From CBDBON01 sp965208395 (GTDB lineage: Bacteria > Chloroflexota > Dehalococcoidia > Lucifugimonadales > CBDBON01), in assembly GCA_965208395.1 (NCBI GenBank), contig CBDBON010000002.1, positions 186,001 through 250,000 on the forward strand: DNA of 64,000 nt. Reading direction: 5' to 3'. Under the pieces are notes generated by a model that was not told where the DNA came from, ran no database searches, and saw only the letters and a program-made list of their open reading frames with translations. How positions within the stretch are numbered: the first letter of the stretch is position 1; every line of letters starts with the position of its first letter. A program made the position numbers and the translations under genes. Of this stretch, positions 58,628-64,000 are shown piece after piece.

Positions 58628-59455
58628 ATGGTCTCGCCGCTTGGCGATATCGACAGGGGCGTCCCATCGGGACGGTCGCTCGCGGGCAAGGCGGCGGCGG
58701 TCACGGGGGCGGGACAGGGCAATGGCCGGGCGATCGCCCGGCGGCTGGCGGCCGAGGGAGCTTCGGTCTTCATAACCGATGTACGGGACGACCTGCTCCG
58801 GGCGGTCGAGACGGAGATCGCCGAGACGGGAGCGCGGGTCGCCTCCGGGCTTTTCGACGCATCGTCGCTCGAGGACGCCCGGCGGCTGGTGGAGACGGTC
58901 GTGGAGCGCTTCGGAAGCCTCGACGTGATGGTGAACAACGCCGGCGGGATCAGGGCGCAGTCGTTTCCCGAGGTGACGGAGGAGACTTGGGACTGGACGA
59001 TCGACCTGAACCTCAAGGGCCTCTACTTCCATATGCAGGAGGCGGCCAGGAGGATGATCGAGCAGCGGGGCGGGACGATCATCAACATCTCGTCGGTGGC
59101 CGGAGTTCAGGGTGGGGCGACTCTCTCGCCGCCATACGCGGCCAGCAAGGCGGCGGTCATCAACCTGACGAAGGTGGCGGCCTCGAAGGTCGCCGAGTAC
59201 GGCGTGACGGTCAACTCGGTGGCGCCGGGCATAGTCGACACAGCCTTCAACTGGACGCTGGACGATGAGATCGGGGTGAAGCAGCTCGGACTCGACCCGG
59301 GCGAGCAGCTGAGGCAGCGGGCTTTGCCCGTCCCGCTGGGGCGCATCTCCCAGCCGGAGGACGTGGCGAACGTCGTGGCCTTCCTGACAAGCCCGGACGC
59401 GGCCTATATCACGGGAGAGACGATTGTGGTCGCCGGGGGGATGGCTATGAGGTAG
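58628..59455 (+). CDS. Short-chain dehydrogenase/reductase
   Basis: 275 residues. Cofactor motif TGAGQGNGRA, NNAGG, INISSVAGVQ and the catalytic YAASK (Tyr and Lys present). C-terminal SPDAAYITGETIVVAGGMAM. Likely NAD(P)-dependent 3-oxoacyl/alcohol dehydrogenase; substrate unknown. Operon with DUF2177 gene. Confidence 0.88.
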   Translation: MVSPLGDIDRGVPSGRSLAGKAAAVTGAGQGNGRAIARRLAAEGASVFITDVRDDLLRAVETEIAETGARVASGLFDASSLEDARRLVETVVERFGSLDVMVNNAGGIRAQSFPEVTEETWDWTIDLNLKGLYFHMQEAARRMIEQRGGTIINISSVAGVQGGATLSPPYAASKAAVINLTKVAASKVAEYGVTVNSVAPGIVDTAFNWTLDDEIGVKQLGLDPGEQLRQRALPVPLGRISQPEDVANVVAFLTSPDAAYITGETIVVAGGMAMR

Positions 59456-59473
59456 CGCCTTCCCGCTCCTATG

Positions 59474-61027
59474 TCAGGAGCGGGTCGGCTCCCCGGAGAT
59501 CGGCAGAGGCGGCTGTCTGTAGTACTCCATGCCCAGATGGGTGATCTGATCCTCGCCCATCAGCCAGCGCAGGGTGTTCTTGAGCTTGGTCTGCTGTATG
59601 AACAGGTCGTGCTCGGGGTAGAGAGTCGGCGCGTGCTGCGGGCTCTTGAAGTAGAAGGAGAGCCACTCCTGTATGCCGACCATGCCCGAGCGCTGGGCCA
59701 GGTCCATGAAGAGGACCAGGTCGAGCACCAGCGGGGCTGCCAGGATCGAGTCGGAGCAGAGGAAGTTGACCTTGAGCTGCATCGGGTGTCGCAGCCAGCC
59801 GAACAGATCGATGTTGTCCCAGCCCTCCTTGGCGTCGCCGCGCGGCGGGTAGTAGTTGATGCGCACCTTGTGGTAGGCGTCCGAGTACAGGGTGGGGTAC
59901 ATATCCGGCTGCAGGATGTGCTCGAGGACGCCGAGCTTCGACTCCTCCTTCGTCCTGAAGTTCTCGGGCTCGTCGAGCACCTCTCCGTCCCGGTTGCCCA
60001 GGATGTTGGTGGAGAACCAGCCGTCCATGCCCAGCATCCTCGCCTTTAGCATCGGCCCGATCACCGTCTTGACGAGCGTCTGGCCCGTCTTGAAGTCCTT
60101 CCCGCAGATCGGGACTCCGTTGTCCCTGGCCAGCCGCTCCAGCGCTGGCACGTCGGCCGACAGGTTGGGTGCGCCGTTGATGAAGGGAACACCTTCGAGC
60201 ATGGCCGCGTAGGCGTAGATCATCGAGGGAGCTATGGAGTCGTCGCTCTCGCGGAGTCCGCCGACGAAGCTCTCGATGTCCTGGTGGACGCTGCTCTCCG
60301 TAATGAATTTTTCGGTGGAGGCGCACCAGACCATGACGAGCCTGTCGCAGTCGTTGTCGGTCTTGAAGCGGCGTATGTCTTCGCGCACTGCGTCGACGGC
60401 GTCGAGCTTGGTGCCGGGCGACTTGACGTTGACTCCCTCGATGCGCTTGACGTACTCCTCGTCGAATACGGCCTCCATCGGCTCGATCGCCTTGAGGAAG
60501 TCAGCGATCGGCTCGATCTCTTCGTGCCGGTCGAGGACGCCGCACTTGAGGGCGGCCTCGTAAGCGTTGTCGGGTATCGGGTCCCACGCGCCGAAGACGA
60601 GCTGGTCGAGCTCCGCCAGGGGGACGAAGTCCCGTATCAGCGGGGCCCGGCGGTCTGAGCGCCTGCCGAGGCGTATGGTGGCCATCTGGCTGATGGAGCC
60701 GATGGGCTGTCCGGCGCCGCGCCGGATGTGCTCTACGCCGGCGATGAGTGTCGACGATACGGCCCCTAGGCCTACAAGGAGGACGCCCAGCCTGCCTTCC
60801 GCGGGCGCGATGCCGGGGGCGGCCAGGGCTGTGAAGTCCTTCGGTTCGAGGCCGATGCCATGCTGCCGGGCGAGGTCCAGCAGCGGCCCGTGCCACTGGG
60901 CGGGTATCCTCCCGGTCTTGGCCCAGTGCTGCACCGTGCTCTGGCGCTTGCCCAGCAGCGCGGCCAGCGCCGACTGGCCTCCGAAACGGTCAATGATCTG
61001 CTTTACGGGATTCTGGTGATTGTTCAT
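59474..61027 (-). CDS. Helix-turn-helix/inositol-3-phosphate synthase fusion
   Basis: 517 residues from the ATG in MNNHQNPVKQ. Residues 1-65 form a helix-turn-helix resembling the carph-isopro type (DRFGGQSALAALLGKRQSTV, HWAKTGRIPAQWHGPLLDLA, GIGLEPKDF). The rest is inositol-1-phosphate synthase-like: NAD Rossmann LLVGLGAVSSTLI, GAWDPI, CASTEKFI and FINGAPNLSADVPALE, KDFKTGQTLVKTVIGPML (substrate site), NYYPPRGDAKEGWDNIDLFGW. It converts glucose-6-phosphate to inositol-3-phosphate in that family. Divergent from the SelA-like operon. The DNA-binding part is unusual and suggests self-regulation. Confidence 0.82.
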   Translation of the reverse strand: MNNHQNPVKQIIDRFGGQSALAALLGKRQSTVQHWAKTGRIPAQWHGPLLDLARQHGIGLEPKDFTALAAPGIAPAEGRLGVLLVGLGAVSSTLIAGVEHIRRGAGQPIGSISQMATIRLGRRSDRRAPLIRDFVPLAELDQLVFGAWDPIPDNAYEAALKCGVLDRHEEIEPIADFLKAIEPMEAVFDEEYVKRIEGVNVKSPGTKLDAVDAVREDIRRFKTDNDCDRLVMVWCASTEKFITESSVHQDIESFVGGLRESDDSIAPSMIYAYAAMLEGVPFINGAPNLSADVPALERLARDNGVPICGKDFKTGQTLVKTVIGPMLKARMLGMDGWFSTNILGNRDGEVLDEPENFRTKEESKLGVLEHILQPDMYPTLYSDAYHKVRINYYPPRGDAKEGWDNIDLFGWLRHPMQLKVNFLCSDSILAAPLVLDLVLFMDLAQRSGMVGIQEWLSFYFKSPQHAPTLYPEHDLFIQQTKLKNTLRWLMGEDQITHLGMEYYRQPPLPISGEPTRS

Positions 61028-61034
61028 GGGGCGG

Positions 61035-61063
61035 ATGTTAACGATAATTTCGGTACATGTCAA
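61035..61063 (-). promoter_or_regulatory. Promoter of the HTH/inositol-phosphate-synthase gene
   Basis: On the minus strand a perfect TTGACA (complement of 61058-61063) and TAACAT (complement of 61035-61040) are 17 bases apart. Only seven bases separate the -10 from the ATG, so the mRNA should be leaderless. Confidence 0.7.
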
Positions 61064-61209
61064 GTTATTCTGCCGGGGACTGTCGCCTCGATCCAGCCTC
61101 CGGAACGGCGGAGCGGACGAGTCTGAGGATGAGAAGGTCGTCTTGTCACATGGCGCCGCCGCCGGTATCATCGGGCGGTCTCTATGGAGATGATGTCAGG
61201 GGGGTGAAC

Positions 61210-62361
61210 ATGTCGACGGGACAGCTTGGCGGGACGGTATTCGAGCGCCTGGGTGCCAGGCGGATCATCAACGGGCATCACTGGCGGACGGTGCTGGGCG
61301 GAAGCACGATGCCTGCCGAGGTGGTGCAGGCGATGTCGGAGGTTGCCGACTGCTACGTCGACGTCGACGACCTGAACCGCAGGGCCGGAGCGTATATCGC
61401 GGAGATAACCGGCGCCGACGGCGGCATCGTGACAGCCGGGTGCGCGGCGGCGCAGATGCTCCAGGCGGCGGCGTGCATGACGGGCGTCGACGAGGACCGG
61501 ATACGCCAGCTACCGAACACCGCCGGGATGCGGAACCGGGTGCTGGTCCAACGCGCTCATCGGAACAAGTACGATCTGGCGTACCGGCTCTCTGGCGCGG
61601 AGATCGTCGACTTCGGGACCGAGGAGAGCGGGACGCTGGTGGAGCTCGAAGAGGCGATCGATGAGCAGACTGCGGCGGTGGCGTACGTGTGGGCGATGCG
61701 GTTCGGCAGCCTGCCGCTGGAAGATGTCATACAGGTCGCCCACCGCCACGATGTACCCGTCATCATCGACGCGGCTGCAGAGCTGCCTCCGGTAGAGAAC
61801 CTGACGCGGTTCGTATCGATGGGCGCCGACATGGTGGCCTACAGCGGGGGCAAGGGCGTCCGCGGACCGCAGTCCACCGGCATCCTGGCCGGGCGGCGCG
61901 ACCTGATCGAGTCGGCGCACATGCACCAGCAGTCGGGCGAGCCCTGGTCGGGCGTCGGCCGGCCGATGAAGGTGTGCAAGGAGGAGATCGCCGGGCTCGT
62001 CCGCGCCCTGGAGATATTCGTCGAGGCCGACCATGAGGAGGAGTGGGCCGGCTGGCGCAGCAAGGCAAACGTCGTGCTGCGAGCGGTCGAGGGAGTCGAT
62101 GACGTCAGCGCTCACCTCAACGAGGGGCCGATGTACCCGGGCCCGACCGCGCCGACGGCGACCCTCGTGCTGGACGAGTCCTGGCAGGGCCCGCCGGCCG
62201 GAGAGCTGGCCGAGGCGATGCTGGACGGCGACCCGCCTATCTACATAGGCAGTGGACCATCGTCCAACGAGCTGTGGGTGGCGACGGCGACGCTGCAAGA
62301 CGGCGACGAGGAGATCGTCGCCCGGCGTCTGCGCGCCGTGCTGGACTCGGCCAGGGCTTGA
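61210..62361 (+). CDS. SelA-like PLP-dependent enzyme (DgaE type)
   Basis: 383 residues from the ATG in MSTGQLGGTVFERLGARRIINGHH, with a GGGGGG-T site upstream. PLP-Lys in the motif MVAYSGGKGVRGPQSTG; GCAAAQMLQAAACM binds the phosphate. The fold is that of selenocysteine synthase; bacteria also use relatives as D-glucosaminate-6-phosphate ammonia lyase. No selenocysteine genes are nearby, so the latter or another sugar/polyol amine reaction is more likely. TGATG overlap with the next gene. Confidence 0.75.
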   Translation: MSTGQLGGTVFERLGARRIINGHHWRTVLGGSTMPAEVVQAMSEVADCYVDVDDLNRRAGAYIAEITGADGGIVTAGCAAAQMLQAAACMTGVDEDRIRQLPNTAGMRNRVLVQRAHRNKYDLAYRLSGAEIVDFGTEESGTLVELEEAIDEQTAAVAYVWAMRFGSLPLEDVIQVAHRHDVPVIIDAAAELPPVENLTRFVSMGADMVAYSGGKGVRGPQSTGILAGRRDLIESAHMHQQSGEPWSGVGRPMKVCKEEIAGLVRALEIFVEADHEEEWAGWRSKANVVLRAVEGVDDVSAHLNEGPMYPGPTAPTATLVLDESWQGPPAGELAEAMLDGDPPIYIGSGPSSNELWVATATLQDGDEEIVARRLRAVLDSARA

Positions 62362-63269
62362 TGGAGATCGTCCTGTTCTCCAAGTTCTTCGAGCAGCTCA
62401 CAGTCGAGGAGCTTGGCGACAAGACGTATGAGCTCGGCTACGACGGGATCGACGTTGCCGTCCGTCCGGGGCATCCGATAGATCCGGACAACGCCGTCGA
62501 CATCCTGCCGGGAGCGGTGGAGCGGTGGCGGGCGATGGGACTGAACTGCCCGATGGCCACCGCGCCGGTGACAGCCAACAACCCAGCCGACCCTGCCGTC
62601 GAGCGGACCTACGCAGCGTGCGAGGACGCCGGGGTCCCACGGCTGAAGATCGGGTTCTGGCCGTACCGGCCGGGTGACGACTACTGGAGAGCGTTGGCGT
62701 CGGCGCGAGCCGACCTGGCCGGCTTCGCAAGGCTGAGCGAGCGGTACGGGGTGCAGACCTGCTACCAAACGCACAGCGGCGCGCTGATCGGATCGAACTG
62801 CGCCGGGCTGATGCACCTGCTCGAGGAGTTCGATCCCCGTTATGTGGGGGCATACCCGGACTTCGGCCACATGGCGCTCGACGGGGAGGACTACGATCTC
62901 GGGATCGGCATGGTCAGGGATCACCTGTCGGTGGTGGGGATCAAGGACGCGGCATACTTCCCCCAGCCTGAGGGACGGACACCCCGGTACGTCTCACGCA
63001 TGGTGAAGGTGGGAGAGGGCAGCGTCGACTGGCGCCGTGCGCTCGGCGCGCTTCTCAGGGTCGGCTTCGACGGTCCGCTTACGGTGCACACCGAGTACGA
63101 CTTCGACGAGACGATCGTGCGGCAGGTGGGCTATGCCGAGAGGAAGCCGCCGAACGTCGAGGAGTACGCTCGCGAGGATGCAGAGTATCTCCGGAGGGTG
63201 CTGGGGGAGTTGCGCTGCGGGCCTTCCGTGCGGCAGCTCGATGTCAAGACAGAAGCGGGGGAAAGATGA
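62361..63269 (+). CDS. Sugar phosphate isomerase/epimerase family TIM-barrel protein
   Basis: 302 residues from ATG 62361, one base overlapping the SelA-like stop. Beta/alpha barrel signatures: ELGYDGIDVAVRPGHPID, GVQTCYQTHSGALI, VGAYPDFGHMALDGEDY, VVGIKDAAYFPQPEG, GPLTVHTEYDFDET, with metal ligands E/D/H/E of the xylose isomerase-like superfamily (AP_endonuc_2). Substrate unknown; probably an aldo-keto isomerase or epimerase working with its operon neighbours. Confidence 0.8.
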   Translation: MEIVLFSKFFEQLTVEELGDKTYELGYDGIDVAVRPGHPIDPDNAVDILPGAVERWRAMGLNCPMATAPVTANNPADPAVERTYAACEDAGVPRLKIGFWPYRPGDDYWRALASARADLAGFARLSERYGVQTCYQTHSGALIGSNCAGLMHLLEEFDPRYVGAYPDFGHMALDGEDYDLGIGMVRDHLSVVGIKDAAYFPQPEGRTPRYVSRMVKVGEGSVDWRRALGALLRVGFDGPLTVHTEYDFDETIVRQVGYAERKPPNVEEYAREDAEYLRRVLGELRCGPSVRQLDVKTEAGER

Positions 63270-64000
63270 CGAGGATGTCCGCCGCCGAGGCGATTGTCGA
63301 GACGCTGCGGGGCGAGGATGTGAGCTACATCTTCGGCGTGGTCGGGTCCGCCTATCTGGACATCCTCGACGCGATGTACGGCCGGGAGGAGATACGCTTC
63401 GTCGGATGCCGGCACGAGCAGGGGGCCGGCTTCATGGCTCTCGGATATGCGCGGGCGACCGGCCGTCCGGCGGTCTGCATGGCGCAGAACGGCCCGGGCG
63501 TCACCAACCTGGTCACGACCACCGCCGCGGCGCTGGTCGGCCAGACGCCTATGGTGGTGCTGGGCGGCGCGCCGATGGTAGGACAGACCTACCGGGGCTC
63601 GATCCAGGAGCTGGACCAGATGAGCATATTCAGGCCCGTCTGCAAGGGTGTGCTCCAGATCAACAGCCCGGATCGCGGGCCTGAGATCGTCCGGGACGCC
63701 TTCAGGGTGGCGTCGTCCGGGAAGATGGGCCCGGTGTACGTCGACATGCCGCGCGACCTCCTCGGCGCAGCCGACGTGGACGTCGTCCTGTCCTCCCCGT
63801 CGGCCTACCGGCCTCCTCAGCAGCCGCCGGGAGATCCCGAGCTGATCGAGGCGGCCGCCGCGCTGCTCGGCTCAGCGGAGTCGCCGGTGATCGTCGCCGG
63901 CGGCGGGGTCGTGTGGGGCCGGGCGGGCGAGGAGGTGTGCGCCCTGGCCGAGGCGCTGGGCGCTCCCATCGTCACCTCCTACGAGCGCAACGACGCGGTG
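63266..64000 (+). CDS. ThDP-dependent enzyme, acetolactate synthase superfamily (3' partial)
   Basis: 245 residues visible from ATG 63266, overlapping the previous stop (ATGA), and running off the right edge. ThDP pyrimidine domain: catalytic Glu in CRHEQGAGFMALGYARATGRP, QNGPGVTNLVTTTAAALVGQTPMVVLGG, GPVYVDMPRDLL. Sequence resembles sulfoacetaldehyde acetyltransferase and related acetolactate-synthase-like enzymes, but this part cannot distinguish Xsc, IolD or other family members. Third gene of the operon. Confidence 0.7.
   Translation, partial: MTRMSAAEAIVETLRGEDVSYIFGVVGSAYLDILDAMYGREEIRFVGCRHEQGAGFMALGYARATGRPAVCMAQNGPGVTNLVTTTAAALVGQTPMVVLGGAPMVGQTYRGSIQELDQMSIFRPVCKGVLQINSPDRGPEIVRDAFRVASSGKMGPVYVDMPRDLLGAADVDVVLSSPSAYRPPQQPPGDPELIEAAAALLGSAESPVIVAGGGVVWGRAGEEVCALAEALGAPIVTSYERNDAV

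Noticed and set aside
61210..62361. Selenocysteine synthase (selA)
   Set aside because: No selB, selD or selC seen in the window, and SelA relatives with metabolic roles have the same fold and are commonly placed in sugar-type operons.
1..64000. tRNA or rRNA genes
   Set aside because: I looked for cloverleaf arms with GTTCRA loops and for conserved rRNA stretches between genes and found none I could support.

Overview
The window is a 64 kb, high-GC piece of a bacterial chromosome from an unknown organism. My best inference is a member of the Chloroflexota, Dehalococcoidia/SAR202-like. The reasons are the gene content (several flavin-dependent and SDR oxidoreductases, a DUF6807/PmoA-like protein, CocE-type hydrolases, a sarcosine-oxidase-type complex) and large cadherin-repeat proteins with a short dockerin/EF-hand-like tail. 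This is an impression from protein style, not a phylogenetic result. I saw no rRNA, tRNA or CRISPR array.

Layout. 0-5.3 kb: two secreted proteins, a cadherin-repeat protein cut by the left edge and a three-repeat protein ending in an LPATG sorting-like signal. 5.3-9.6 kb: clusters of GC-rich hairpin (MITE-like) repeats, a toxin-antitoxin pair with a nonsense-mutated toxin, a small membrane protein, and the first copy of an IS21-family element. 9.6-20 kb: an orphan peptide-type binding lipoprotein, a CocE hydrolase, a DUF433/DUF5615 pair, a two-component system with a secreted DUF2680-like protein, a DUF6807 protein and an ABC exporter.

20-39.2 kb is the core of the window. Two minus-strand operons together encode what looks like a complete N-methylglutamate pathway for methylamine use: gmaS (gamma-glutamylmethylamide synthetase), the three split glutamate-synthase-like subunits mgsA/B/C (N-methylglutamate synthase), and a four-subunit sarcosine-oxidase-like dehydrogenase (mgdABCD/soxBDAG type). 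The delta subunit of that dehydrogenase is a tiny gene with an apparent CTG start. A dimethylglycine-dehydrogenase-type enzyme closes the mgs operon and sppA lies inside the gmaS operon. Between the operons lie an ADP-ribosylglycohydrolase, a Gfo/Idh/MocA-GNAT pair and dxs. The mgs operon shares a compact divergent promoter region with a Phd/VapC-type toxin-antitoxin pair.

40-50 kb: a second CocE hydrolase, a minus-strand operon (PYROXD2-like oxidoreductase, gamma-glutamyltransferase, TIM-barrel protein), a plus-strand LLM flavin enzyme/SDR/small protein run, and an aldehyde dehydrogenase. 50-55.4 kb: a lower-GC accessory island with a GmrSD-type (DUF262/DUF1524) type IV restriction protein, a second IS21 copy with no difference seen from the first, and an 811-bp gene-free stretch holding a perfect consensus promoter and three promoter-like modules with 10-bp phased repeats. 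55.4-64 kb: an RraA-family protein, an ABC-2 exporter, a DUF2177 membrane protein, an SDR, then a HTH-inositol-phosphate-synthase fusion divergent from a SelA-like/TIM-barrel/ThDP-enzyme operon that runs off the right edge.

Several genes (mgsA, the binding lipoprotein, the inositol phosphate synthase fusion) have a good -10 box 7-9 bases before the start codon, which points to leaderless transcription as a recurrent mode here.
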